A stretch of DNA of 64,000 nt from Ceraceosorus guamensis. Taxonomy: Eukaryota; Basidiomycota; Exobasidiomycetes; Ceraceosorales; Ceraceosoraceae. The first letter of the stretch is position 1. The number at the start of each line of letters is the position of its first letter. The notes under the pieces were generated by a model. The model worked only from the letters and a program-made list of their open reading frames with translations, made no database searches and had not been told where the DNA came from. A program made the position numbers and the translations under genes. Below, piece after piece: positions 22,081 through 33,200 of this stretch. Location: positions 310,001-374,000 of the forward strand of contig NW_020290003.1 in the NCBI RefSeq assembly GCF_003144195.1. The letters run 5' to 3'.

Positions 22081-24532
22081 ATGCAAGCAATACGCAACGC
22101 ATCTCCTATGCAAGCATTCGGAGGCGTTCCTATGGCGCCCTCCGCTACAGGACCTCAGGGTGGGATCGGTGGAGGGCAAGCGGCGTACAATGGTGGGAAT
22201 GCTGCAGGTGGTGCTGGAGGGCACCCGAATGGTGCGGCTTCACTCAATGGGCAGAACGGCAACAATCACGGACCCGCTGGACTCGTCTATCCCGCACTAC
22301 ACCTTCACCCCTTGAACGACACGTTCGCACCTAAGCAAATCAGCCTGTCGCCTCCTAGCGCAGCCAATAGAGTCAAGATTGGAAGGCAAACGAACAACAA
22401 GACCGTGCCGCACCCTACCAACGGTTTCTTTGACAGCAAAGTCCTGAGTCGCACCCATGCCGAGGTCTGGTCTCAAGATGGCAAGGTGAGTCGCTACGTT
22501 ACGTGATGCCTCTTTCGCGTCCGCACTCGACACATTCGGGGCTCACGCATCCAGAGCCTTTCCGCAGATCTTCATCAAGGACGTCGGCTCCTCGAACGGC
22601 ACTTTTATCAACAAGCAGCGCTTGTCCGAGGAGAGCAAGGAGTCGTCCAATTTTGAGCTGCGCAACGAAGACCTGGTCGAGTTTGGTATCGACATTGTGG
22701 GCGATGACAATAAAACGATTATTCACCACAAGGTGGAAGCGCGTGTCTACCTCGTAATCACAGCTGAAGAGGCGCTGGGTATGCGAAGCGACTTTGCTTC
22801 CCTTTATCGAGGTGGTGGCCACGGAGGAGTGATGGGAGGTAGTGGTATGGGACCGGGCGCTGAAGGCGGACTTCGACGCGGCAAGAGCGGCATGAGCTTC
22901 GAACACATCTTTTCGAAGTTGCAAAGCGAGCTTCAGCGCAGTCGTGATCACTCCTCAGAGCTAGGCGGGCTTGCGCACGCCATCACCGAGGTCGGTGAAA
23001 CGATGCAAGGCGGAATGGTGAGTTCGCATTTTGTCTGTTCGTGTGCGCGGCATCTCAAATGCTGAACTCAAAATTGGCGTCATAATGCTCTACAGCCACC
23101 GATGCAGAACCCTCCTTACCAGCACATGGTACCAGCACATCCTTCAGACTCCAGCGCCCCTTCAACAAGCGTGGCTGCATTGCAAGAGCAGCTTGCAAGC
23201 ACTCAGGCCAGTCTTGCAGAACATGTCGAAAAGATCCGCAACCTAGAGAGTGTGCTGGCCGAGCACGAGTCCATCAAGCAAGAAGTGGATAGCATGAAAG
23301 CGCAAATCCAAGAAGTTGCAGCAGGCAGGGGCAGCTCAGTGAGCGGCGAGAGTCTTGCTGGAGACTTCGATGACGGCGCAAGCATTGCCAGCATGGACAC
23401 CGTCACTGGGGGTGCCACAGGTCGAAGATCACCCCGTTCAATGCTTGCTCAGACTCGAGCTGCGCCATCATCTAATGGCGCGGGCGGAGAAGAGGCGCTG
23501 CATGACCTGGACGCCTCATCTAGCAGCCAGGAGGATGAGCACGAAGGGCCACGCGCGCCCCCTGATGAACCCCCGCACACAACTACGGCCGCATTGATGT
23601 TACAAAATCAAGCCCTTTCTGGTAGGCTCGAGGCGCTGGAGGGCCAACTCGAAGAGGCGCTGACGCTGGGACGAGGACTTCAAGCTCAGCACGCGTCAGC
23701 CAGCGAGGCTGTCCGCACGCTGGAAGGGCGTATGGCCACGCTCGAGAAGGAGGTGGTCGAGAGCGAGAAGCGTGCTCAAGGTGCGGCTGTTAGCGCCCTC
23801 GAAGGGCGTTGGGCGGAATGGCGCGCAACGCTTGAAGCTGCTTGGACCAAAGAGAGGCAAGGATGGGCAGACGAAAGGGAGCAGATGCGAAGAGTGGTGC
23901 AGGCTTGGGATCAAGCTAACGCTAGCTTGGAATCGGAGGCCCAGATAGCCAGCACATCAAGCGTGAGACGTTCGCCTTCAGCCTCCACCTCATCGCGAGG
24001 CAGCTCACCTCGCTCAAAGAACGCCAAGCGAGGAGCTGGCAAGCGGCACGTGAACCCCGTTTTGAGGTCGCTGTTGTATACACAGTCACATCTAGAAGAA
24101 GGTTCGACGGACGACGATGACGACGATGCGGAGAGTCGAGGTGTGGCAGACGGCCAATCCGAGGCTACTAGATCCGTGGGCTCCAGTGCCAGCGGCGAGT
24201 CCGCGGAGCCTACGAGCACTGCTGCTACCAGCCCAGCTGGATCTGTCGCTGGCAAATCGCATTCTTCTCGGGCTGGAGCGGGTGCCAGCTCGAGTGCGGG
24301 TCTCAAATCAAATCCCTTCCTGGCGATGCTGTCGAAGAATGGATCCGTCGAGGTGAGTGCGCGCTTCCAAAAGGACTTGCACGCGTCCGCACGCCCTTTG
24401 ACTCATCACAATGCTCTCCTGATTCTTCTGCAGCCTGTGCCGGCGGCAATGGCTGCCGCAAGCCTGTTCGCCGTGGGCATAGCTTGGTACGCGTACTCGG
24501 GCAAAAGTGGGACACCGACAAGATTGACGTGA
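22081..24532 (+). CDS. Tail-anchored FHA/coiled-coil protein, SLMAP/PRO45/HAM-4 type (STRIPAK)
   Basis: The protein has 736 residues from four exons: 22081-22485, 22568-23017, 23096-24352 and 24434-24532. A Gly/Asn-rich N-terminus leads to an FHA domain at about residues 68-195. It contains KIGRQTN, the phosphothreonine-binding SRTHAEV stretch and the typical GSSNGTFINKQRL. Coiled-coil segments follow (LQEQLASTQASLAEHVEKI; LEGQLEEALTLGRGL), then Ser-rich stretches with an acidic DDDDDD run. The C-terminus is a single hydrophobic helix (AAMAAASLFAVGIAWYAYSG) with a few residues after it, so a tail anchor. This order matches SLMAP and fungal PRO45/HAM-4/Csc1, the membrane-bound FHA subunits of STRIPAK, which control fusion and fruiting. 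The last intron is 81 bases and in frame, so its retention would add 27 residues before the anchor. The gene converges on the GATA gene. Confidence 0.85.
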
Positions 24533-24889
24533 CGATTACGAAAGGTACAGAGAGACAAGGCGGAGAGTAGCAAATGAGATGAGGGTGGGAAAGGAGGATC
24601 AAAGACCACGCAGGCTCGGCACGCATTGAACAGCGTCGATTCGATCAAAGCTTTGTCGTCCTGTCGATGGCCGGTGCACACAAGCACCTAGGTCTGGGCT
24701 CTGTGCTATTACCATTACTTACGACACGCCCCAATCCATGCTTTACGTAAAGCTTCAGGGTACGTGACGAGGAGTGCCAAGTTGCATTCATGATTGCAGG
24801 ATCCTACACATGATATAGTACATGACGGTCCCTTTTGATTGCCTCTGATCTCTACAGTCGGGGCGCAATGCCTATGCGACCGCTCGAGA
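24533..24889. other. Convergent 3' intergenic stretch
   Basis: These 357 bases separate the stop codons of the convergent FHA (+) and GATA (-) genes and should hold both 3' UTRs and terminators. I see no additional gene or repeat. Confidence 0.6.
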
Positions 24890-27800
24890 TCAGTGTGTTT
24901 GAGTGCGCTGCAGCGGACTGCTGCGTCTTTCGTCCGCCTGATAGGGATACGTAGGCCCTTGTACCACAGGGTCGTGGTGACCCTGCAAAGAAGCCCACCA
25001 AGCCTCGTCGAGGGGTTGTGGCAGGCTGTTCTCTGACGGAGGTCGATCGTGTGGTGGAGCGGATGGAGAGCTGATGGCAGGAGACGGCGCAGGAGCAGCG
25101 GTGCCAAGATGCTCTATCCTCTGGCGTTTACGAGCCTGATCATCGATCGCGCCATGCGTCGTGGCATTGCTAGTGCCTGGCACAGCGCCACCTGTCAATG
25201 CGTAGTTGTGGTGAGGAATGTTGACGCTGTTGTTGGCTCCTGCTCCCGAAGCTGCATTCTCTAGCAACGTGCCGAGGCCAAGACTGGCTGCCCAGTCAGC
25301 GGGAAGAGATGCGCCAGTGTACGCGCTACTGCCGTGCTGCTGCTGCTGCTGCTGCTGTTGAGGCAGTCCTTGGGGGAGATGACTCCCTGCGGATACCAGC
25401 AATCGGAGTGCCTCGGCTATGCTAGCAGAGGTAGAGGTCGAATTGGACGCCGTTAGAGCTGGTATGACGTCCGAAGACTGAGGAGCCGTTTGAGGGAGAT
25501 TTTGGCAGCAAGCCTCGCCCCACGCTCCCATGGGACACGCTTGGCTATCCAGCAATTGCGGTGGCAAAAAGACGCTGGTCTCCGCAGCCAACGATGAAGA
25601 ATTGCGCTTCTGAGAGTGCGCAAAGTGATGCGATGCAGCAGCGCCATTGCCCGACGTGCCATCCTCATTGGCAGGCTTTGTCTCCGAGGGCCTGCCTTCA
25701 TTTTCATTAGCGTAGCCCACCGACTCGGCTTTTGGTGTTGATGGCGTCGTGCCCGCGTTCGTGCCTCGGCGGTCGTCATAACGCGTGCGTTTGCGAATCA
25801 CATCAGCGCGCATCGTCACAGGTCGATGCGCATTGTGAAGCTTGTAGTACAAACCTGGAACGCAAGAGGTAGGCGGGTGAGTCTTTTCGGCTCGACGCGG
25901 CGGGCAAGCGCGCCAGCTACTCACCACAAGCGTTGCAAATGATTCTCCCATCGGGATCCTTCCTCCACAAGGGTGTGGTGGATGTTCCGCAATTTGCACA
26001 CGAGGCGCCCGCGTGTATGCCGATCCATTCGTCCCCTCCATTCGAGGTGTTGGTTGCGCCGCTGCTCTCGCCTGCTGCTTGTTTGGCGACACGTTCGGCT
26101 CGGCGTTGCTTGAGAGCGTGCGGGCGTGGGACTGGCGACAAAAGACAATCCTTTTCAGTCCCACCCCGACATAGATACGCTAGGGCGGTACAAACTTCGA
26201 CTCACCCTTGTGAAGCTTTAGATAGAGCCCACAGGCATTGCACTGCAACTTGAGGTTGGCGTCTCTTCTCCACAGAGGCGTCGACGTAGCGCCGCAATTG
26301 GAGCATTCGGACTTTCCATTGCCACCAGCATTGCTGTTGCTCGGTGAACCAGCAGCATCACCTTCGCCAGAGCCGTCTTGTGGAAAGAGTGTCTGGGGGC
26401 TAGATTTCCAATCACCGATCAGACCAGAGGCTGGATTGGAGTGTGGGGGAGCGATTGGATTCGTATGTTGATTATCCGAGAGGCTAGCACTGGTGGGATC
26501 GTTGCCGAACGCCTGGCCTGGAAAGGTGGCGGTGCGGGGCCGGTAGCTATCGGGCGAAGCTACTCCTAATCCTGGCATGGACTGATTTCCATATTCCAGC
26601 GGCGTTCCGGGCACGCTCGAGGATGATGCGGGCGTGGGCATGGGTCCGTTCAGTGACTCAAAGTAGGCGAATGGTGTCATGGACGATGAGTCCACTGCTT
26701 GTGCATGTCCGCCAGGATCAGACTGCTGGAATCTTTCCGCGCGCGACCGCGATGAAGAGCCGAGTCGCAAGCCTTGGGGAAAGGAGCGGAGAGACTGTCT
26801 CTCGGCTTGAGGGTCGGTCGAGGCTGCTGCGGACATATCAAATGACTGATACGACTGGCGGTGTGCAGCATGCTCTTTACCTTGGCGATCTCGCTGATAC
26901 ACGCTATGCATGGAGGAGGAGGAAGGTGACGCCGGAGACTGGGCAAGAGCAGATCTACCTAGCGCCGGCTGTGTATGCACGGCATTGCCAATGCCTTGGA
27001 ATGGGCTGGACGGGTTTGCATTGTACGAAGAGCCAGCGGGACTTGCTGCGCTCAATGCTTGCGGCTGATTTACGCTGGCTTGAGTCCCCTGAAGGCCCGA
27101 CAAGATCTGAAGAAGCTGCGGTAGACTTTGATTTTGAGTCACTTGAGCAAGCTGAGTCAAGAATGTCAAGACGGCCGGATGGAGTGCGGGCTGTGCTTGA
27201 TTCGCGGCAATGCCACCCGCCACGTACTGCTGAAGCTCGCTGCCATCCTTGACAGTGGCAGAGGGCGTAAAAGCGGAAGGACTGGAAGCAGGACCAGCTT
27301 GCGACGCAAAAGCATTTTCGAAGTGTCGAGGAAAGCTGCGAGGCGAGACATGATCCGATGCTTGGGTGCCAGCGTCGTCGAAAGGAGCGGTCTTGGTGGG
27401 CGGTTGGTATCGCGCAGCACATTGTCTGGCTAGCTCCTGTCGCTTCATCTCTTGCAGTGTGATCAAGCTAGACGCTTGCAAGTCGGTCCCTTGAGCGGCC
27501 AGGTCTCGCTCGGCAGCTTCAATGTCCTCCAGGCTCCACGTCAATTCATCCAGTTGCGCAGCTGCTATCCGCGAGGAGCCAGAGCCAGTCGTCTCGCCGA
27601 ATGACTGATTTGAAGGTGGCGACTTGACTATGGGCCATAGCTTGGCATGCTGCGTTGTGTTCATCTGACTGGCAGTTCGCTCGCTCGGCCGACGCAATGG
27701 CTGCGTAGAGATGGAGAATGTCAGCGTACGTCTGTGCTAAGTATGAGGAAGAGCGAGGTCAATGCTCTGCTCACCAGGGAGTCTGCCCGCTCTTTGCCCT

Positions 27801-28476
27801 TGCCCGACACCGCCGTTGCGGTCTGCAATCGTCTCGTTGCCGAGGCAAACGCTCGTTGAGCCCTGCGCTCCTCGAGCAGGGCCCGTCGCGCCTGGGCAGC
27901 GCTGAGCAGCTTTTCGCCGACCGCATCGTTGTACTCGGGCAGAGGAAGGAGGTGCACAGGCTTGGCCTTGCTTCGCTCAAGAACATCCACAGTGTACCTT
28001 GCACGCTTGGCGAAATGCTGCCTTCCCTCGCTCCTCACATCCTCGTCCTCCGTTGCCTAAAGGTAGCGTGAGTAGCGAATGTATGCGCGTCAGTGGTTCT
28101 CTGCGCGCTTTCCTCGCGCAGCTTCAGCAAGAGCAGACGCGAGACTCACGTCTACCGTTTGATTTCGCACTCCCCACATTCTCCATCCCAAATTCGATAG
28201 CCGCTCTCCGTGCTCGATGAGCGTGGGGTGATGTGATGTCGCTTGCCAGACTTGAGCCATGGACGAAGCATCTCCGAGTGTGGAATATGGCGCAAAGGGC
28301 TTGTTCTGCGGCAAGGTGAGCCATGCCTCTGTCAGCTCTCATCAGCCTGCAGCTTTGAGCACATCCAGCGACAAGTGCAGCGAAAGCTAATCTGTTTGCC
28401 ATGAAGAAGGCGCTGACAGCGAGAGGCATGCCCCAGCAATTCGAATACTCACACCCTTGATCTTGAGGAGGACCAT
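24890..28476 (-). CDS. GATA transcription factor with DUF1752 N-terminus and two zinc fingers
   Basis: Read on the minus strand, the six exons are 28476-28453, 28305-28150, 28056-27775, 27700-26206, 26131-25925 and 25854-24890, all in phase, giving 1042 residues. The N-terminus (VLLKIKG...APYSTLGD...[13 protein letters not shown]) matches DUF1752, the module found in AreA/Gaf1-type nitrogen regulators. Finger 1 is [14 protein letters not shown]...[12 protein letters not shown] (about 620-652), continued by VPRPHALK from the next exon. Finger 2 is [14 protein letters not shown]...[12 protein letters not shown] (about 697-727) followed by RPVTMR. Each finger is split by an intron. A polyglutamine run follows finger 2. 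The 44-residue linker lacks the Cys-rich motif of Urbs1/SreA iron regulators. Its role could be nitrogen or developmental control. ATG 28476 is used because an in-frame stop lies just upstream, but a further 5' exon is possible. Confidence 0.85.
25336..25359 (-). repeat. CAG tract coding polyglutamine in the GATA gene
   Basis: On the minus strand this reads as CAA/CAG codons for eight glutamines between PQGLP and HGSS. The tract is nearly pure CAG and so may vary in length between strains. It lies in the disordered region after finger 2. Confidence 0.85.
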
Positions 28477-29379
28477 CGCTGCATGGGGGCCACAAGGCAG
28501 CTGCGCCTAAACTTGCCGTCGATCGGGACCCCTCGTATCCGCTTGGCTATCGCTACACAGCGAGCTGCCTGACTGCGGCTGTCGTATGATGTTTCTGAGC
28601 CTTTGCTTGCACACTTTGCTCCGCTCAGGATCCCAAGCTTTGGAATGACAAGTCTGAGGCAAAGCTAATCTGGCGCGGTGCCGTTGCGGTTGCGCGCGCT
28701 GCGCACGCGTGCGCGATTTTATCTAACGGATCAGATATCTTCCTTCTTTTCTGCGCGCGCGTGGCCGCAGGCGTGCGTGCGTGCGTCGCTGGAGCCTGCG
28801 CCTGTATAGTCGAGCAGCTGAATTGAGGTGAGCTGCGTGCGAGCAGAGTGACAATGTTCAAGAGGAGGGGGAAAGACGGCGTGTATCGTACGGCGAGGCG
28901 GAGTGTGATGTGAGTTGGAGTAATGTTCATGAATCGCAAGTGACTTTGAGGTGAGCGATGAGTGCGCGACGAGCCGCAAGAGGAAGCGGAATTAACGATT
29001 CTTAGCTTCTTCCGCGTGCATCTCATTCATCTCCTTCACGAGTCGTCAAGGCCAAGCAAGCGCTCAAAGGAGTCGATCGTGAGTCACGAGCGTGAGTCGG
29101 GCTCAGGTCAGCAAAAAAAGCCGTGCGTCCTTCTGCCCTCGCTTCATCAAACTTGCGCCGATCAGCAGCGCCGAAGCTGTGCTGCGCGAGTCAAAGGAGC
29201 CGAGTCACAGGTCTTGAACACCGCATACAGCCCCATGCAGTTTACACTGTGTGTGGTTGCATGATCCGAACTTGCACTGCGCAACTGTCAATGCACTGAA
29301 GCTGCAGCTCGAGCTGCGTCACTACCCGTACCTTGTCTTGGCAGGTCGGGGGTCGAGCCGCGTGCGTCGCCTTGCGAAG

Positions 29380-29420
<41 letters not shown>
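29380..29420 (+). repeat. 41-base poly(A) tract
   Basis: An unbroken run of A begins after GCGAAG and ends before CAAGGTGC. I looked for a flanking target-site duplication and for retroelement coding sequence upstream and saw neither. It is either a homopolymer expansion or the tail of an element too decayed to recognise. Confidence 0.9.
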
Positions 29421-29421
<1 letters not shown>

Positions 29422-29757
29422 AAGGTGCTGCAGTGCTCCAGGGCCACGGCAAGCATGCCGTGTAGTGACAGACAATGTCACTATACGCATAATCTGCAGC
29501 TTCGAGTATGCTCACAGCGCCCCTCTTTGCTGCTGCATGGGAAATATGAAGCCCTTCTTCGTCGGGGTGGACGGACATGCAACGAAAGAGCTAGAAGAGA
29601 AGCCCCGACCTGGCCCCCCGCTCCGGCTGCACCGCTTGCAACTTGCACCCGCGGCCGGCGGATCAAAAGCATATCAGATTACGAGCCCACACGCGCGCGC
29701 GCGCGCGCGTCTGTACGCGCGTGATGCAAACCCACGTGGCAGAGCTTTCATACTTTT

Positions 29758-29869
29758 GGCCGCGTGTATGCTTGATTCAAGAGGCTGTTTGATCCTGAGG
29801 TCACACGGTGGCTGGCCGCGTGTATGCTTGATTCAAGAGGCTGTTTGATCCTGAGATCACACGGTGGCT
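29758..29869 (+). repeat. Tandem duplication of a 56-bp unit
   Basis: Unit 1 (29758-29813) and unit 2 (29814-29869) are identical except for one transition (GAGG versus GAGA). The unit starts GGCCGCGTGTATGC and ends ACGGTGGCT. The near identity points to a recent slippage or unequal-exchange event. No coding role is apparent. Confidence 0.9.
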
Positions 29870-30470
29870 GCAGCGCTCGATGACATTCTTGATTCGTCGC
29901 AAAGATGGCTTTGTGGTTCTGGCTCGCTTGCTGATGCGTGCTCCCCAAGGTGTGAAGAGCCCAATTTTGAATTCGAGCTTGACCCATAGAAATCCAAGAG
30001 GGTCACGTGAGTATCGCTGGTCATAGGAAGACAGCTGACCCACCACGTGGCTTGCAGGTCGGCCCGCGCCGGTCGCGCCTGACCCAAGAAGGTCCAGATC
30101 TCGGCTGGGTTGGCTGAGAGGGGAGCGAATAGTCAGCAAGCGCATGTCGCTGGCTGGACGGTGGTTGATGCGTGGATGGATGCATGGTTGCCGGTCCCAA
30201 CGCGAGAGCGGCGGCAGCACTGCACCCACCGTAACCTTTGCAACGCGAAAGGAAGTTCTGGCTGCTGCTGGGTGGTGCACGTTGGGTCAGATCGCACCAC
30301 GTAACACCGCACAACAATCTGAATCGTGAATCACGAAACGGGAACTGGAAAGTCACGGGCCGAACACTTGACAGCTTTCCTATCGCATCACCAGTTGTTC
30401 ATACCTTTTCACCACAATAGCCCAACGCGTGACAATCCTTCACTCACTCGTCAGAAACACAGGCGAAGGC

Positions 30471-31621
30471 ATGATGTCGTCCAGTAACTGCAACAACGAG
30501 CAATCGCAGGTGCAGGAGGAGGAGCTGCAACAAACCTCTTCTTCCTCTTCGCTCTTCTCATCCTTGTCCGATGCCTTCTCTTCCTTCATGACTCCGGTCT
30601 ACGCTGACGAGGTGAGTCTTCGTCGGACCGCAGCAAGGAGTTCAGCCGCGAGCGGTGGCTAGGGACAGCTCTGACTAGGATACCATGCGTCATGCGACAT
30701 TCTATAGGACAAGGAGGAAGAGTCTGAGGAGGGGCAATCTGGAGAAGAGGGCGGCGAGGTGAGTGATCGACAAGCAGAATGCGCTAGTAGCGCAATAATG
30801 GAAGGCTGACAAGTGCGTCCACTCCATTGGCGATTTGCGTCCCTCAGGAGGGTGGCGAGGAAGGAGGCGAGGCAGAAGAGGAGGAGGAGGAGGAGCCAGA
30901 GGATGTGAGTGCTCAGGATGGCGAGCGTACAGCGTAGCGATGATGCTGCGAGGACATCATCTGACGAATCTTGAGCGGCATCTGCTCTTGGTCCACTTGC
31001 GCAGGAGTACCCCGCTATCTACGAAGGTGAGTCGCTAGCATTGAGAGGCTTACACAGGGAGGAGGCAATATATGCTCACTGCACCACGTGTGCATCTCCT
31101 GACTGCAGAATGCGAGAACTCAAAAGGCTGCGCACCTACCAAGCACCACTTCGAGGAGTGCCAGCAAAGAGTGCAGGATGGCAAGGGCTTCAAGGACGAA
31201 AACTGCGTAGAGGAGTTCTGTGAGTCCGCGGAAGCGTCAATGGTTTCGGTGTCTGGGGATCGAGATGAAGAGGCAGACTGCTTGACAAGTCCAGCACGTC
31301 GACCAAGTGGCAGAGCTGTGATGTACAGGGGCAAGGTCAGACAGAAGGGGGCCAGCTTTTAGCTCTGCGTAGCTCCGCCAACTCAATGAGCCGCACGTCA
31401 GCTTGAAGACATTTCAGCTGCTGATCCGACATTTGCTGACGTTGTGTCACTCGCTTTCCTCTTCATGCTCAGTCCACTTGGCACACTGCGCCTCAGAGTG
31501 CAGCGCTCCGTGAGTCACTAACATCGGAAGCTTCGCGCTCGTTCTTCGCATCTTGTGCTGATATGCTGTCCGGCGCGACGCTCTTCTGGCCTACAGTCGT
31601 ATCTTTAGCAAGCTGCGTTAA
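30471..31621 (+). CDS. QCR6: Cytochrome bc1 complex hinge subunit (subunit 6)
   Basis: This is the acidic hinge protein of respiratory complex III on the intermembrane-space side, which helps cytochrome c1 meet cytochrome c. Seven exons encode 147 residues: 30471-30611, 30708-30758, 30848-30904, 31005-31026, 31109-31219, 31473-31509 and 31597-31621. The signature is the cysteine pattern in CENSKGC...HHFEECQQRV...ENCVEEFFHLAHCASEC, with paired cysteines as in UCR hinge proteins. Exons 2 and 3 encode almost only Asp, Glu and Gly, the acidic stretch typical of fungal Qcr6. Six introns in a 444-base coding sequence, including a 22-base exon, is unusually fragmented. ATG 30471 is followed directly by a second ATG. 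The N-terminal Ser-rich segment resembles a cleaved targeting region. Confidence 0.93.
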
Positions 31622-32185
31622 GCACACGCCATGCTGGGTGCACGTCTGCCCAATTTAGGACGACAGGCTTCGATCTGGTCTGGTACTGCATGCTATCCGG
31701 TGCCGAACGCAAATAGAGCACCCATGCGATCGTCTTGAGAGCTGCGGCAAGCGCTACGAAATCGAGATGTTCATACAGTCCGCATTCGTTGTCGAGTGCC
31801 AAGCGGGATGGAGATGCGTGCGCCTTATCCGTCGCGGTGGGGGATCGCGGACTGACTCGCAACCCAGTGGTCGTTAATGCAAGACGACAAGGTGTGGCAT
31901 CATGCCTCTGAATCGCTACCTGCTTCGAGCTTCGAATCCCTTGTCGTGTCTGAGGCGGCGCCTCATGCAAATTGCGCCTCACGCTAGGCCCTACCGCGCC
32001 GTGCTCGATGTTTCGGGGTAAAGAATCACCGTAAAAGTCATCCTGCTCACACTCGGTGCGCATGACCTTTGCCATACCGAGATGACGCAACACCCTACGG
32101 CTCTGCAAGCTCACGAAGACAGAGCACGACAAATGACGCGCATGTGATTTACGGCTTGTGCGAAGCAGATGCGCGCAGTGGCCTC
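31622..32185. other. Convergent intergenic stretch between QCR6 and uL13m
   Basis: The stretch lies between two convergent stop codons. A minus-strand open frame overlapping it (31605-32189) has no recognisable similarity and no splice context, so I treat it as chance. No repeat is seen. Confidence 0.55.
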
Positions 32186-33200
32186 TCATGATGTGTGCGT
32201 ACTGCCGCTTTCAGATACCTTGCTTCGTGTCGAAGCGGCAGCAGGTTCCCTCTCAGCTGCGAAGATATCACCCAGATCGTAGCGCTTGATGATGCTGAAT
32301 GCGCAAAAAAAACAAAAAAACAGTCCACGAGGCGTCAGTGGTGGGTCGGTGTGAGCCATTCGGCCACGGCCCATCGCGAGCGGAAATGCGTGGTAGCAAT
32401 GCAAATCCCTCTCCAGCTTTGGCTTCGTGGTAGGATGACTGGCGCAGCAGCAGCAGAAGACTCACTTTGCTTCGTAAGGATGCTCCTCATCGGGAAAGAT
32501 CTTCAACCTTTCCAATCGCCTATCCCTCAATCTGTTCTTTGGCAACATGCCTGACACGGCTTTACGGATGATCTGGTGTTTGGAGAAGGCGGACGAAGGG
32601 AGGCGGGGATGAGCGTCAGCAGGGTGAGTAGTGCTATGGTAGGGTGCGAGAGGCGATAGTCTTCATCTCCAATTCTCGGCTGGATCCTGCAACATGCTGC
32701 GTGATGCGATCCCGTCCAGCTCTGATTCAAAGGCTTGATGCGCGCATTCCCTCGCAGCTTCACCTCAATGGCATGCGCCGCCCCGTTTCTGCTGCGCTGG
32801 AAGCACGACTCACCTCATCGGGCTTCTTTTGCATCATCGTAGCATACGAAATTTCCTTTAATCCGCCAGGATACATGGTGTGATGCCTATACACCATCTG
32901 CTGATCCTTCTTTCCCGTCACCAACACATGCCTAGCATTCGTGACGACGACATAATCGCCGCTATCCAAAGACTGATCGTATACACCTCTCGGCTTGTGC
33001 TTGCCGACCAAGACGTTCGCTATGGACGCCGCTAATTTGCCTAGGACCCGATCCCGCGCAGAGACGTGGTGCCAAGCTCTTGTGAAGGCGAGTGTGGTCT
33101 GCGCAGAGAAGGGCAGATATCGCAGTGTGGTCAGGCATTGGAGCGTGAAAGGCCAGCAGCCAAAGGGTGCAAAACTCACATTTCCTACCCCTTGAGACAT
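32186..33200 (-). CDS. Mitochondrial large-subunit ribosomal protein uL13m
   Basis: The minus-strand exons are 33200-33180, 33098-32814, 32572-32466 and 32294-32186, in phase, giving 173 residues. The L13 signature is clear: [57 protein letters not shown], then [12 protein letters not shown] and HPYEA. It resembles yeast MRPL23, the mitochondrial rather than the cytosolic family. The first exon encodes only seven residues (MSQGVGN). The last acceptor is preceded by a long T-rich tract (CTGTTTTTTTG...) and ends GCATTCAG; the upstream GCAG-type alternatives give an immediate stop. The C-terminal Ala/Ser/Thr-rich tail (about 37 residues) is longer than in bacterial L13. The start is in the family-typical position. 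Confidence 0.92.

Larger units (their letters stand above)
28477..30470. other. Divergent intergenic region between the GATA and QCR6 genes
   Basis: These 2 kb separate two divergent starts, so they hold both promoters. No gene is evident. Visible elements are a 41-base A run (29380-29420), alternating CG/CA-type sequence near 29691-29711, a tandem duplication (29758-29869), CACGTG at 29733, 30004 and 30044, and a palindrome-like AATCGTGAATCACGA at 30322-30336, about 140 bases before QCR6. Confidence 0.5.

Noticed and set aside
24890-28476. Identity as the iron regulator Urbs1/SreA
   Set aside because: Two GATA fingers fit, but the Cys-rich inter-finger motif is missing and DUF1752 is present, which that family lacks.
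17963-28476. A dedicated developmental gene cluster (velvet, STRIPAK FHA, GATA)
   Set aside because: The genes differ in strand and spacing and are unrelated in family; adjacency alone, with housekeeping genes interspersed, is not evidence of a cluster.
29380-29420. LINE or SINE insertion marked by the poly(A) tract
   Set aside because: No target-site duplication, reverse transcriptase or recognisable SINE head was seen next to it.
6629-30049. Genome-wide CACGTG regulon of mitochondrial genes
   Set aside because: CACGTG is expected about 16 times by chance in 64 kb and also occurs in coding and unrelated intergenic DNA, so the pairs near ACO1 and QCR6 alone do not show a regulon.
31605-32189. 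194-codon minus-strand frame between QCR6 and uL13m
   Set aside because: It overlaps the end of QCR6 and the stop region of uL13m and resembles nothing known; it is likely chance.
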